A DNA stretch of 64,000 bases, taken from the NCBI RefSeq assembly GCF_004765815.2, contig NZ_SBIS02000007.1, positions 186,001-250,000 on the forward strand. Direction: 5' to 3'. A program made the translations under genes and the position numbers. The DNA is from Halorussus salinus (GTDB taxonomy: Archaea > Halobacteriota > Halobacteria > Halobacteriales > Haladaptataceae). This document shows positions 24,450-33,648 of this stretch, piece by piece; the first letter of the stretch is position 1; each line of letters opens with the position of its first letter. Below the pieces are notes generated by a model. It had not been told where the DNA came from and made no database searches. It saw nothing but the letters and a program-made list of their open reading frames with translations.

Positions 24450-25775
24450 ATGACCATCCTCGAAGACGCCCGCCGCGTCGCCGCGAACGGCCCAGTCTGC
24501 GACTCGTGTCTGGGCCGGTGTTTCGCCGACCGGAGTTTCGGGCTGACCAACGCCGAACGAGGCCGCTCGCTCCGGGTCGCGGCCGCGATAGAGGACGACG
24601 AACCGTTCGAACCCGCCGACGCCGACGAGTGCTGGGTCTGCGAGGGCGAGAGCCAGCGTTTCGACGAGTACGCCGAGCAGGTCGCCGACTCGCTCGCGGA
24701 CTGGCACTTCGAGACGTATCAGGTCGGGACGCGAACGCCGCCCTTGCTGGAGGAGAACGAGAAGTTGCTCCGGGAGTCGGCCGAGTTACCCGAGGAGGCG
24801 GGCGAGTCGTTCAAGTCGGAGTTCAACCGCGAGGTCGGCAAGCGCGTCGGGCAACTGACTGGCGCGGAGGTCGATTTCGAGCGCCCCGACGTGTTGGCCC
24901 TGCTCAACGTGGACCCCGAGCGCGACGAACTGACCGACCACACCGTCGAGGTCCAGATAAACTCGGCGTTCGTCTACGGCCGCTACCGGAAACTCGAACG
25001 CGATATCCCCCAGACCGAGTGGCCCTGCCGGGAGTGTGGCGGCACGGGCAAGCAACTCGCGGAGGGCGGCGGCGAAGAATCGTGCGACCACTGCGGCGGG
25101 TCGGGCTACCTCTACGACGAGAGCGTCGAGCAGTTGACCGCGCCGCCGGTCCTCGGCGCGATGGACGGCGACGAGGCGCTGTTCCACGGCGCGGGCCGCG
25201 AGGACGTGGACGCCCTGATGCTCGACACCGGCCGTCCGTTCGTCATCGAGGTCAAGCGCCCCCGCGAGCGCGACGTGGACACCGACGCGCTCGAAGCCGA
25301 GATAAACGAGTTCGCCGACGGGAAAGCCGAAGTCACCGACCTCGCGCTGGCGACTCACGAGATGGTCGAGCGCGTCAAGGAACTCGACGCGAGCAAGACC
25401 TACCGGATGGACGTGGAGTTCGACGCCGACGTGACGAGCGAGGACCTCGACGCCGCAATCGAGGAGTTGCGGGGCACCACCGTCGAGCAGGACACGCCCC
25501 AGCGCGTGGACCACCGGCGCGCGGACCTGACCCGGACCCGGACCGTCTACGATATAGAGGGCCACCTCGAAGACGAGCGCCACGCCGAACTCGAAGTCCA
25601 CGGCGAGGGCGGCCTCTACGTCAAGGAACTCGTCTCGGGCGACGAGGGCCGGACCACGCCGAGTCTCGCGGGCCTGCTCGGCGTCGGCGCGGTCGTCACG
25701 GCGCTCGACGTGGTGGCCGTCGAGGGCGAGGAGGAAGCGTTCGACGACCCCGAGTACCTGAAGGAAGCGATTTGA
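24450..25775 (+). CDS. pus10: tRNA pseudouridine synthase Pus10
   Basis: A 441-residue archaeal Pus10, which makes pseudouridine 55 (and often 54) in the tRNA T-loop. The N-terminal THUMP-containing half has the zinc cysteines CDSC (17, 20) and CWVC (61, 64). The catalytic Asp259 lies in MLDTGRPFVIEVKRPR, and GLYVKELVSGDEGRTTPSLA forms the conserved C-terminal core. A second Cys set, CRECGGTG (193, 196) and CDHCGGSG (212, 215), has the DnaJ zinc-finger pattern and lies just before the catalytic domain, as seen in other archaeal members. Length is normal. Confidence 0.96.
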   Translation: MTILEDARRVAANGPVCDSCLGRCFADRSFGLTNAERGRSLRVAAAIEDDEPFEPADADECWVCEGESQRFDEYAEQVADSLADWHFETYQVGTRTPPLLEENEKLLRESAELPEEAGESFKSEFNREVGKRVGQLTGAEVDFERPDVLALLNVDPERDELTDHTVEVQINSAFVYGRYRKLERDIPQTEWPCRECGGTGKQLAEGGGEESCDHCGGSGYLYDESVEQLTAPPVLGAMDGDEALFHGAGREDVDALMLDTGRPFVIEVKRPRERDVDTDALEAEINEFADGKAEVTDLALATHEMVERVKELDASKTYRMDVEFDADVTSEDLDAAIEELRGTTVEQDTPQRVDHRRADLTRTRTVYDIEGHLEDERHAELEVHGEGGLYVKELVSGDEGRTTPSLAGLLGVGAVVTALDVVAVEGEEEAFDDPEYLKEAI

Positions 25776-25852
25776 GCGCCCGGAGACCGCGCTCACGGCG
25801 CGCCGTCGGACGACGCCACAAGCGGTAGGTTCGCGAGCGGCGTACCGCCGAC

Positions 25853-26656
25853 ATGGCCGACTCGAACGACCGGCGGGACCGCGACTCGGACGACCGGCAA
25901 GACGGGGTCTCGGAGGGTCAGCGGGACGCCGACGAGAACCGGGCCGACCGCGAGGAGTTGCCCGACGACGACCCCGGCGAGCGGTTCGGTCCGGACGTGG
26001 GCGAAGTGCTGGCCAGCGACCCCTCGTCGATGACCGGGATGGTCGGACACTTCTACCGCGGGCAACTCCACCGAGCGACGACGTGGCGCGGCCGCCTCGA
26101 CCAGACCTCCTACTGGGCGGTCACGGTTATCGCCGCCCTGCTGACGTGGGTGTTCTCCAGTCCCGGCAACCCCCACTACCTCCTGCTCGTCGGGATGGGC
26201 GCGATGGTGGTCTTCCTGCTCATTGAGACCCGCCGCTACCGGGTCTACGACGTGTGGCGCGAGCGCGTCCGCCTCCTCGAACAGGACCTGTTCGCGGGGA
26301 TGTTCGACCCCGAGAGCGAACCGACCCACCCCGACTGGCGGCGGCGCATCGCGGCCGACCTCCGGGACCCGGCGGTCAAGACGCCGATGGTCGTCGCCCT
26401 CGCCCGGCGACTCCGGCGCATCTACTACCCCCTCTTGCTGGTCGTGCTGGCGTCGTGGCTCGTCAGAATCACGGTGTTCCAACCCGACCAGACGTGGCGC
26501 GAGACCGCCCGCATCTTCGGGGTTCCGGGCGTCGCCGTCGTGACTGGCGTCGGCCTGTTCTATCTGGGCGTGACCCTCCTCGTGGTGTACGGCGTGCTGA
26601 AGCGCGGTCAGCGCGAGTTCCACGAGCGCGAGAGTACGGACCCGTGGCGCGACTGA
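25853..26656 (+). CDS. DUF2270 membrane protein
   Basis: A 267-residue protein of the DUF2270 family. The first 50 residues are very acidic and disordered. The core has paired hydrophobic segments at about 85-125 (YWAVTVIAALLTWVFSS; YLLLVGMGAMVVFLLIE), the conserved cytoplasmic segment RRYRVYDVWRERVRLLEQDL, and two more membrane segments at about 180-250. Function is unknown. The plus-strand start is 78 bp after pus10, so co-transcription is possible. Confidence 0.85.
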   Translation: MADSNDRRDRDSDDRQDGVSEGQRDADENRADREELPDDDPGERFGPDVGEVLASDPSSMTGMVGHFYRGQLHRATTWRGRLDQTSYWAVTVIAALLTWVFSSPGNPHYLLLVGMGAMVVFLLIETRRYRVYDVWRERVRLLEQDLFAGMFDPESEPTHPDWRRRIAADLRDPAVKTPMVVALARRLRRIYYPLLLVVLASWLVRITVFQPDQTWRETARIFGVPGVAVVTGVGLFYLGVTLLVVYGVLKRGQREFHERESTDPWRD

Positions 26657-26701
26657 CCGACCGGGACCGGGTTCCGTCGGCCGAACGCTCCGACGACGAG
26701 T

Positions 26702-27001
26702 TCACTCCGCGGCCGAGGGCAGGACGGCCACCTCGCCGTCGGCCCGAACCCGAACCGCGTACTCCTCGACGGTGAACGTGAACTCCCACTCGTCGTCGGC
26801 CCCCGCTCGGTAGAGGTCGTCTATCGCGTCCACGTCCACGCAATCGTAGAGTTGCACGTCGAGGTCGGTCGGCGCGACGCCTTCGACCGCCGCGAGCGCG
26901 GTGTAGACCGACCGGCTTATCGGCTCGGAACTGTCGGGGTCGTGTCTGGTTCGGTAGAGCGTCGTCGCGTCGAGTTCGGCGGTGGGGGTCGCGATTGCCA
27001 T
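26702..27001 (-). CDS. HalOD1 output-domain protein
   Basis: A 99-residue protein consisting of one HalOD1 domain, an output module found alone or fused to sensor domains in haloarchaea: SEPISRSVYTALAAVEGVAP, then LDVQLYDCVDVDAIDDLY and a final beta pair EFTFTVEEYAVRVRADGEVA. Start at 26999-27001; a longer frame to 27064 lacks family similarity. It probably works in a signalling network, but the partner is not encoded next to it. Confidence 0.85.
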   Translation of the reverse strand: MAIATPTAELDATTLYRTRHDPDSSEPISRSVYTALAAVEGVAPTDLDVQLYDCVDVDAIDDLYRAGADDEWEFTFTVEEYAVRVRADGEVAVLPSAAE

Positions 27002-27125
27002 ACATCCTGTAGGCTCTTCTACCGTATCAATCACCGGCAGACGACCGTCAGACGCACGAAACACGCCGTCAGTGGTTGCTCCCGGCGGTCGCGGGGCACC
27101 GCGGGACGGTGGGCGGCGAGGTCGC

Positions 27126-28568
27126 TCAGTCGTCGGCCGACGCGCCCGGCCGGAACTCCCGACTGATGGCTTTCCACTTGCCGGTCGAGAACCGGTGGTA
27201 GTTGATGACCGCCGGAACCGTCGTCTCCGCGACGAGCGAGAGGTAGAGTCCCATCAAGCCCAGCGAGGAGGTCGCGCCGAGGTACGCGATGGGAATCGAC
27301 GCGCCGAACATGCCGACGACTTGACTGTAGAACGTCCAACGGGTGTCGCCGCTGGCGTCGAGCGGTCCGGCGCTGGCGGACTTGACGCCCTGCCCGACCG
27401 CGGCGACGCAGGCCGCGTAGACCAGCGCGACCGCGACCGGAATCGTCGCCTCGCCGCTCTCGCCGACGAAGAGACCGACGATAGGCTCGGCGAACAGGCC
27501 GACGGGAATCGCCGCGACGACGTAGGTTCCCACCGAGAAGGCCACGATGTCCCGAGCGTAGGCCTCGGCTTCCCCTTCGTCGCCCTCGCCGAGTTCTTGG
27601 CCGACGAGACTGCTGGCGGCGAGTCCGAAGCCCCAACCGGGCGTGTTCATCAGCCCCCAGATGCGACGCGCGATGACGTAGGCCGCGACGACGCTCGGAC
27701 CGAACAGGCCGACGATGGCCAGCATCGGGAACTTGGCGGCGTTCCAGACGCTGTTGCGGCCCACGACCGGGAGTCCGATGCGGACCAGATCGACCACCGT
27801 CTCGCGGTCGAGGTAGGTGCCCGCCGGGTTCACCGTCACCGGGAGGTCGCCGAGACCGGGGAGCCGTCCGGCGACGAGACCGGCGGCGAAGGTGCCCGTG
27901 ACCAGCACGTTCGACAACACGGTGCCGACCGCGGCCCCGGCGACCCCCATGCCGAGCCCGAAGATGAGGAGACCACTCAGGAGGATGTTGGCTATCGCGC
28001 CGCCTCCTCGGACGACCATCGGGGTCCACGAGTCGTCCGCGCCGATGTAGATTCGGCTTCCGACGAGGTTGAGCGCCGCGAAGGGGACCCCGAGCGCGAG
28101 GAGTCGGAGGTAGACCGCGCCGAGTTCGATGGCCCCCGCGTCGTCGGTCATGAGCGAGATGAGTCGAGTGGGCGCGAGCCAGAAGGCGGCCGCGACGGGG
28201 AGTGAGACCGCGAGGACGACGAGCGCGCTCGCCCGGACCGCGACGCCGAGTTCGTCGTAGGCCTCCGCGCCGAACCGCTGGGAGACCAGCGCGATGGTCC
28301 CGCCCGCCAACCCGCCCCCGAGCGAGAACGCGACGCCCCAGTAGGGACTGGCGAAGCCGATTCCCGCGATGGCGACGGGGCCGACCGCGAGGCCGACCAT
28401 CGCCACGTCCACGGCGTTCTTCGACATGCGCGCGAGTCCGGTGACGATGCGGGGCCACGCGAGGTCGGTCGTCCGACGAACGCGCTCGGGCGAGACGAGT
28501 CCGGCGCGGGCGAGCGCCCGACCGACCGCGAGGACGACCAGTCGCACGGGGTTCGGGAGCGAAGGCAC
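27126..28568 (-). CDS. MATE-family efflux transporter
   Basis: A 480-residue multidrug and toxic compound extrusion (MATE) family protein with about 12 membrane segments: the two repeat halves open with ARMSKNAVDVAMVGLAVGPV and VRIGLPVVGRNSVWNAAKFP. A GTG at 28566-28568 is chosen as start. It has a TATA-like TTTTAC box about 30 bases upstream (28591-28603 on the plus strand), and the longer frame to 28748 would run through that promoter and a low-complexity repeat. It would export organic cations or drugs by ion antiport; the substrate is unknown. Confidence 0.88.
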   Translation of the reverse strand: MPSLPNPVRLVVLAVGRALARAGLVSPERVRRTTDLAWPRIVTGLARMSKNAVDVAMVGLAVGPVAIAGIGFASPYWGVAFSLGGGLAGGTIALVSQRFGAEAYDELGVAVRASALVVLAVSLPVAAAFWLAPTRLISLMTDDAGAIELGAVYLRLLALGVPFAALNLVGSRIYIGADDSWTPMVVRGGGAIANILLSGLLIFGLGMGVAGAAVGTVLSNVLVTGTFAAGLVAGRLPGLGDLPVTVNPAGTYLDRETVVDLVRIGLPVVGRNSVWNAAKFPMLAIVGLFGPSVVAAYVIARRIWGLMNTPGWGFGLAASSLVGQELGEGDEGEAEAYARDIVAFSVGTYVVAAIPVGLFAEPIVGLFVGESGEATIPVAVALVYAACVAAVGQGVKSASAGPLDASGDTRWTFYSQVVGMFGASIPIAYLGATSSLGLMGLYLSLVAETTVPAVINYHRFSTGKWKAISREFRPGASADD

Positions 28569-28590
28569 GTTGGTTGGGCTATTTCGAATC

Positions 28591-28603
28591 GAAAGTAAAA
28601 TGC
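28591..28603 (-). promoter_or_regulatory. promoter of the MATE transporter gene
   Basis: On the minus strand GCATTTTACTTTC lies about 30 bases before the GTG at 28568 in a short AT-rich island. It supports a leaderless transcript and decides the start codon. Confidence 0.5.
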
Positions 28604-28675
28604 TTTCTATACGTTTCGGGGAATCGAGGAGCGATGGCCCGCGCGGTGACGGTGCCATGCGGTCACGCCTCGGAG

Positions 28676-28735
28676 TCGGCGATAGCTCCCGGTGCTGTCG
28701 CGGTACCGTGTGAGGCGGTCGCAGTGCTGTAGCCA
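28676..28735 (+). repeat. member of a degenerate GC-rich dispersed repeat
   Basis: GGCGATAG followed by a G/C/T-rich GTCGCGGT-containing stretch lies 40 bases before rnhB. It is similar to the copies at 44599-44700 and 63907-64000. See the finding on this family. Confidence 0.5.
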
Positions 28736-28773
28736 CCGCAAAAGTCAATTACTCCGGCGCAGATTTCGAGAGC

Positions 28774-29475
28774 GTGTTCGGAGTAGACGAGGCCGGGAAG
28801 GGGCCGGTGTTGGGGTCGATGTTCGCCGCGGCGGTCCGGGTCCCGGACCCCGACCTCCTCCCGGCGGGCATCGACGACTCGAAGAACGTCGTGCCCGAGC
28901 GCCGCGAGGAGATAGCGGCCGAACTCCACTCGGCCGACCGAATCGCGGTCGGCGTCGCCGAGATTCCGGTCGCGCGCATCGACGGCGACGAGGACATGAA
29001 CACGCTGACCGTGGCGGCCCACGCCGAGGCGATTTCGCAGGTCCTCGGAAGCGAGGAGAGCGCGCCGAAAGGCGTCGCCGACGAGCGAGCGGGCGAACCG
29101 GCGGGCATCGCGGACGCTGGCGACACCAGCGAACAGCGGTTCGCGCGCCGGGTCGCCGACCGCGTGCCAGCGGAGATAGCCCTGACCGCGGAACACGGTG
29201 CCGACGAGGAGCATCCGGTCGTCGGCGCGGCGAGCATCGCGGCGAAGGTCGAACGCGACGCTCACGTCGCGGCCCTCGCAGAGACCTACGCCGAGAGCTA
29301 CGACCCGGAACTGGGCGAGTTGGGGTCGGGCTACCCGAGCGACCCGACGACCCGCGAGTTTCTGGAGACCTTCGTCGCCGAGGAGGGCGAGCTACCCGAC
29401 TGCGCGCGCCGGAGTTGGGCCACCTGCGAGGACGTGTTGGCCGCGGCCGAGCAGTCGGGACTCGGCGATTTTTAG
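28774..29475 (+). CDS. rnhB: ribonuclease HII
   Basis: A 233-residue type 2 RNase H, which cuts the RNA strand of RNA-DNA hybrids and removes single ribonucleotides from DNA. The catalytic residues are in GVDEAGKGPVLGSM (Asp5, Glu6) and AGIDDSKN (Asp34 region). The third acidic site is in the segment before PVVGAASIAAKVERD. The GTG start at 28774 gives the usual N-terminus. A haloarchaeal acidic insertion (about 90-115) makes it slightly longer than bacterial forms. Confidence 0.95.
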   Translation: MFGVDEAGKGPVLGSMFAAAVRVPDPDLLPAGIDDSKNVVPERREEIAAELHSADRIAVGVAEIPVARIDGDEDMNTLTVAAHAEAISQVLGSEESAPKGVADERAGEPAGIADAGDTSEQRFARRVADRVPAEIALTAEHGADEEHPVVGAASIAAKVERDAHVAALAETYAESYDPELGELGSGYPSDPTTREFLETFVAEEGELPDCARRSWATCEDVLAAAEQSGLGDF

Positions 29476-29741
29476 GCGGCGTCGAGGTCGTCGGGCCACC
29501 ACTTCAGCAGGAGCGTCCGGATTCCCTGTCCCACCAGCGCGATGCCGAGGACGACGAAAGCGACGGTGACGACGTTCCACCCCGCGGCGTTGAATCCCAT
29601 CAGGACGAGACCGAATCCGGCGTAGATGCCGACGAGCGCGACGACCGTCCAGAAGAGCCGTCCGACGAGCCTGTCGATTTCGGCGCGAACTGCACGGCGG
29701 ACCGCGCGTTGTAGCTCCTCGTCGGAGATATCGGAGGACAT
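29472..29741 (-). CDS. small two-TM membrane protein
   Basis: An 89-residue protein with a charged N-terminal helix (SDEELQRAVRRAVRAEIDRL) and two hydrophobic segments, FWTVVALVGIYAGFGLVLMG and VTVAFVVLGIALVGQGIRTL. It ends in KWWPDDLDAA. Unknown function. Its stop overlaps the end of rnhB on the other strand by four bases. The ATG at 29739-29741 precedes the conserved-looking helix; longer frames are not coding. Confidence 0.75.
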   Translation of the reverse strand: MSSDISDEELQRAVRRAVRAEIDRLVGRLFWTVVALVGIYAGFGLVLMGFNAAGWNVVTVAFVVLGIALVGQGIRTLLLKWWPDDLDAA

Positions 29742-29859
29742 AGTGCAGAGTTGTCTGCCGCCGCACAAGAATCTTCGCGTCTGGCGAGCGGCGCTCCGAC
29801 GCCGCGCGAGCGCCGGGCCGAGCATCTGGGTTTTTGACATCTCGGCTCGAAGTCGGGGT

Positions 29860-30051
29860 ATGGTCCCCTCCACTCCGCTCGCGGTGACGGTGCCGAGTTT
29901 CTCCGAAGTCGGAATCTTCCTCGTCGTCGCACTCCTGTTACTGCTCAAACTGCGGCTCCTGACCCGGTTCCTCGTCGGAGATTTCTCGCCGTGGCACTTG
30001 CTGGGCGAGTACCGGGCAGGAAAGCAGTCCGTCGAAGAACGCGAGGAGTGA
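29860..30051 (+). CDS. small single-TM protein
   Basis: A 63-residue protein with one strong membrane helix, VGIFLVVALLLLLKLRLLTR, and a charged tail (SPWHLLGEYRAGKQSVEERE). Codon use matches the neighbouring genes. The ATG at 29860 is favoured by a T-rich stretch about 25-30 bases upstream (GGGTTTTTGACA). It is divergent from 29472-29741. Unknown function. Confidence 0.65.
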   Translation: MVPSTPLAVTVPSFSEVGIFLVVALLLLLKLRLLTRFLVGDFSPWHLLGEYRAGKQSVEEREE

Positions 30052-30076
30052 GCGGTGAAAGCGGCGGCGCTCGCGT

Positions 30077-31660
30077 CTACTTGTCCGTCAGCAGACTCCG
30101 CAGGATGTCACCGTAGGCCGGGCGCGTCACCAGCACGCCGATGAGGACGCCGAGGATGGTGACGATGGCGAACCCTTGCAGGTCGCCCAGCGAGAGGACC
30201 GCCAGCGGACTCATCGCGATGATGGTCGTCGCGGCGGCCGCGCCGATGACCCAGAACGCCTTCCGGAAGCGACTCTGGAAGACCCGCGAGGAGTTAACCT
30301 CACCTTCAGACATCACCTCGTCGGCGATGATGATGAGGTCGTCCACCCCGGTCCCGATGACTGCGATGAACCCGGCGATGTGGCTGAGGTCGAGCGGAAG
30401 CTGAATCGCCGCCGCGAAGCCGAGCAGGATGACGACCTCCGAGAGCGCCGTCACCAGCATCGGGGCCGCGACCTTCGGGTCGCCGTACCGGAGGAAGACG
30501 ACCGCGCTGACCGCGCCAACCGCGACGAGACCGGTGATGAGCGAGTAGAGCTTGAACTGCTCGGCCAGACTCGGCGCGAGGAAGTAGGAGGTGCCCTCCT
30601 CCATGTTCAGCGAGGCCGGGAGCGAACCGGCGTTCAGGTGAATCTGGAGCTGACGGGCCTCGGACATGTTGGCCGTCTGCATGACGAAGCTCGGGTTCTG
30701 CGTGAACTTCTCTTGGCGGAACGTCTGGGCGAGGTCCGGGCTCATGCCCGCCGCGTAGACGATTTCACCGTCGACGACGGTGTACAGGCAGTATCCGGGG
30801 TTCTCGGGGTCTGCCTCGTAGCGACAATTACTGATGCCCTCGTTGGCGAAGCCGAACTGCCGCATCGCGTTCGAGAAGTTCTGTGCCGTCTGGTCGTTCA
30901 GTGTGACCGGAACGTGCGTGCCCAGACTGGGAGCCTCTTGAGCAGTCCCGATACTCCTGAAGTCGCCCTGCGAGAGGAGCGGCGTCGTGCGCGTTTCGGT
31001 CCCGTTGTTCGTTTCGACCGGGTAGGCGGCGACGACCTGCACCTGCCCGCGCTGGGTCACGAGTTCTTCGAGTTCGGTCCGGTTGGTGTTGGGCATCTCG
31101 ATGACCACGAAGTGTTCGTTGCTCGCGGTCGTCACCTGCTGGACCTGCCCGCCAGAGAGGCCCGCCTCCGAGACCTTGTCCCGGAGGATGCGAACGATGT
31201 CGTTACGAGTCGTTTCGGTGACGCCCGGCCGGACGGACTCGTAGTCGTAGCCCGCCTGCCCGAGCGCGCTCTCGAACGCCGACTGACTGACGTTGCCCGC
31301 GAAGACTTCGACGGTCGTGGTCTCGTTGGCCGCCTGCGCGAACCGGACGGTCACGTCGGCCGCGCTCACGCCCGAGATGTTGCCAGCGACCCGACTCTCG
31401 ACCGTGGTGGCGTCGGTGCCGCGGGGCACGTCTACGCCCTCCGCGGTCAGGCCGTCCACGGGGGCACGGATGCGGGTACCGCCCGAGAGTTCGAGGCCGA
31501 ACTTCAGGTTGGTCGGCGTGTCGGCCGCCGTCTCGTTGACGAACTCGCTACTTCCGCCGCCGTCGCCGCCGCCGACGCCGGGCGCGAAGATGGCGAACGT
31601 GCTGACGACGAGGAATATCGCGAGGAGGACGACCCGCCAGTTGTCACGGATATCCATCAT
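30077..31660 (-). CDS. secD: protein translocase subunit SecD
   Basis: A 527-residue archaeal SecD. It has an N-terminal membrane helix, a large extracytoplasmic P1-type region that includes KFGLELSGGTRIR near residue 53, then five C-terminal membrane segments with the GTGVDDLIIIADEVMSEGE loop. With SecF it uses the proton gradient to help proteins through SecYE. The start ATG overlaps the secF stop (ATGA; 31657-31660). A second ATG directly follows, so the exact start is one codon ambiguous. Confidence 0.95.
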   Translation of the reverse strand: MMDIRDNWRVVLLAIFLVVSTFAIFAPGVGGGDGGGSSEFVNETAADTPTNLKFGLELSGGTRIRAPVDGLTAEGVDVPRGTDATTVESRVAGNISGVSAADVTVRFAQAANETTTVEVFAGNVSQSAFESALGQAGYDYESVRPGVTETTRNDIVRILRDKVSEAGLSGGQVQQVTTASNEHFVVIEMPNTNRTELEELVTQRGQVQVVAAYPVETNNGTETRTTPLLSQGDFRSIGTAQEAPSLGTHVPVTLNDQTAQNFSNAMRQFGFANEGISNCRYEADPENPGYCLYTVVDGEIVYAAGMSPDLAQTFRQEKFTQNPSFVMQTANMSEARQLQIHLNAGSLPASLNMEEGTSYFLAPSLAEQFKLYSLITGLVAVGAVSAVVFLRYGDPKVAAPMLVTALSEVVILLGFAAAIQLPLDLSHIAGFIAVIGTGVDDLIIIADEVMSEGEVNSSRVFQSRFRKAFWVIGAAAATTIIAMSPLAVLSLGDLQGFAIVTILGVLIGVLVTRPAYGDILRSLLTDK

Positions 31661-32538
31661 CGGGTCACCCCCTCGTACTTGTACCAGCGAAGCAGGCTGA
31701 GGTTGAGCATGTAGGTGTTCATCAGGTCGGTCGCCAGTCCGAGGACGAGGACGATGCCGATGTCACGCAGGAGGTCGATGCCGAAGAACCACGCGACGAC
31801 CGCCATGACCGCCATCGCCGACAGCGAGGTGACGGTCATCGTCACGCCGGTCCGCATCGCGCGGTGAGTCGATTCGTAGAAGCCGCCCGACCGGCGCAGG
31901 ATGTGGTTGTTCAGCAGGATGTCGGAGTCCACCGAGTACCCGATGAGCATCAACAGCGCCGCGACGGTGCCCAGCGACAGCGGGATGCCCAGCAGGTTCA
32001 TCAGCGCGACGGGAATCATGATGTCGCTGAACGCGGAGATGACCACCGCGATGGAGGGGACGAACGACCGGAACATCAGGAACACGAGGATGCTCATCCC
32101 GACGAACGCGAGGCCGATGCCGAGCAGTGCGGTCTCTTGGGCGGAGTTCCCGAAGCTGGCGGAAGTCCCTTGGACGGACTTCACCATGTCCGCCGTCGAT
32201 TGGCCTTGGACCGGTTGTAAGTTGTTTCGCGCCTGTTGGCCGATGTTCTCGGCCTCGGGCGGGAACGTCACGATGTAGGTGTCCTGTGCGGTTTGGACGG
32301 GAGTGACGGTCGCTTGGGTACCGAACGCCGCGGGGATGTCGGCGGGCGGGGTCGAGGTCTGGACGCGTAGCTCCGTACCACCAGTAAACTCCATGCCGAG
32401 CCGTACCGGTGCGCCGGTGAAGACGTACCACCCGACGATGACCAGCAGTGCGACGGCGAGAATAGCGAGCGGTATCGCCGCCAACTGCCGGTTGGTGTAC
32501 TGGGTGTAGTCCACCTCCGGCACTTCGAACGCTACCAT
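31657..32538 (-). CDS. secF: protein translocase subunit SecF
   Basis: A 293-residue SecF with six membrane segments, the RLGMEFTGGTELR motif after the first helix and the GYSVDSDILLNNHILR motif between helices 4 and 5. It is first in a secF-secD operon, the usual archaeal order. The ATG at 32536-32538 (MVAFEVPEVDYTQY) is the family N-terminus; the 50 codons upstream are not coding. It diverges from the 32651 gene across 112 bp. Confidence 0.94.
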   Translation of the reverse strand: MVAFEVPEVDYTQYTNRQLAAIPLAILAVALLVIVGWYVFTGAPVRLGMEFTGGTELRVQTSTPPADIPAAFGTQATVTPVQTAQDTYIVTFPPEAENIGQQARNNLQPVQGQSTADMVKSVQGTSASFGNSAQETALLGIGLAFVGMSILVFLMFRSFVPSIAVVISAFSDIMIPVALMNLLGIPLSLGTVAALLMLIGYSVDSDILLNNHILRRSGGFYESTHRAMRTGVTMTVTSLSAMAVMAVVAWFFGIDLLRDIGIVLVLGLATDLMNTYMLNLSLLRWYKYEGVTR

Positions 32539-32650
32539 ATGGATGGAGAATGTGAGACGGCCGTGAATAAGTGTTCTTATCCATGTTGCACTTCCCGCGG
32601 CCGTTTCCGTGGGAAGAAGGCTCAAACGACTCGGGCGCGTACCCCGAGAC

Positions 32651-33067
32651 ATGGGGACCAACACCGACGACAGTGATACCGACGACACGCCGACCGAAGC
32701 CGAGCGACGTTCGGTCGCCGACGAAGACCTGAGCGACCGCCACGAAGACCTCGCGCCCGCCGACCGGGTAGTGGTCTCGTACCCCGAAGACCTGAGCGAC
32801 TGGGGCCGGTTTCAGGTCGAGAAGCCCGCGTTCGTGGCGTACCTCCGGAAGACCAAGACCGACCGTGTCCGGCAGGGCGACGCGTGGGAGGAGTTCGTCG
32901 GCGTCGGCTGCTGTGGCAGTACGTTGGACGTACCGCTCCGGGTCGAGGAGATAGACGGCGGCGAGACGTTCGGTCCCGACACGGAAGTCGAGTGGACCGT
33001 CCGGGAGGCATGCGGGATTCAAGGCGGCTGGCAGGTACAGAGTCGGGGCGGGCCGAACGAAGTGTAG
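32651..33067 (+). CDS. conserved acidic haloarchaeal protein, unknown function
   Basis: A 138-residue soluble protein. The N-terminal 45 residues are acidic and disordered, then comes a domain with VVVSYPEDLSDWGRFQVEKP, a GVGCCGSTLDVPLRVEEIDG segment with two adjacent cysteines, and VREACGIQGGW. I recall similar proteins in haloarchaea beside secDF but know no function. The three cysteines could bind metal (inference). Confidence 0.78.
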   Translation: MGTNTDDSDTDDTPTEAERRSVADEDLSDRHEDLAPADRVVVSYPEDLSDWGRFQVEKPAFVAYLRKTKTDRVRQGDAWEEFVGVGCCGSTLDVPLRVEEIDGGETFGPDTEVEWTVREACGIQGGWQVQSRGGPNEV

Positions 33068-33089
33068 CGCGGCGCAGTCGAAACCGAAC

Positions 33090-33563
33090 TCAGGGCATGT
33101 AGCGAACGCTGACGACGCCGTCGTCGGCCCGAACCTCGACGCGCGAGACGCCGAGTCGGGCCGCCCGCGAGAGCGTGCCCTCGTCGTCCAGCACGTCGGT
33201 CACGGCCTCGTCGGTGTCCTCGGGCGGCACCGTGAGGACGTGAATCTCGCCGTCGCCAGCCCGCTCGGTCCGGGCGATTTCGCCCTCGTCCTGTTCGGCT
33301 GCGAGGTCCTGTTCTTGGGTCGTCGGCGGCTCGTCGCTCCGCTCGGTCGAGAGGCTCCGGCGCTCCTCGACCTCCACCACCGACCACGTGAGGTTCATCG
33401 GCGGGTCGGGCGCGACGGTGGCTTCGACGGCGTCGGTCTCCTCGACGCCGGGGTTCGAGGAGAGCGTGTGAACCTGCCCGTCGTGTACGTCCTTCAGCAC
33501 GGCCGAGTCGCCCTCGGCGTGCGTGACGAGGAAGGTACTCGTCTTCTCGTCGGGGTCGCTCAT
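33090..33563 (-). CDS. DUF5812 protein
   Basis: A 157-residue protein I recognise as haloarchaeal DUF5812: TSTFLVTHAEGDSAVLKDVH at the start, PDPPMNLTWSVVEVEERRSL in the middle, and GEIHVLTVPPEDTDEAVTDV plus VEVRADDGVVSVRYMP at the end. The N-terminal half looks like a small OB/SH3-type beta barrel. Function is unknown. Start at 33561-33563; the reading frame upstream is not coding. Confidence 0.85.
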   Translation of the reverse strand: MSDPDEKTSTFLVTHAEGDSAVLKDVHDGQVHTLSSNPGVEETDAVEATVAPDPPMNLTWSVVEVEERRSLSTERSDEPPTTQEQDLAAEQDEGEIARTERAGDGEIHVLTVPPEDTDEAVTDVLDDEGTLSRAARLGVSRVEVRADDGVVSVRYMP

Positions 33564-33648
33564 GGCTCGAACTACGTAGTCGCGGCTTTTCCCGGTTGCG
33601 TTTGACGACAGCGGCGACCGAGCGTCGAGACCGATGGAAATCGGAGGG

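Noticed and set aside
24506-25828. Long open frame overlapping pus10 in another frame
   Set aside because: It is Arg/Pro/Gly-rich with no domain, a typical GC-rich shadow of a real gene. The same applies to the long frames at 18427-19902, 27031-28458, 31763-33022, 40137-41627 and 56214-57770.
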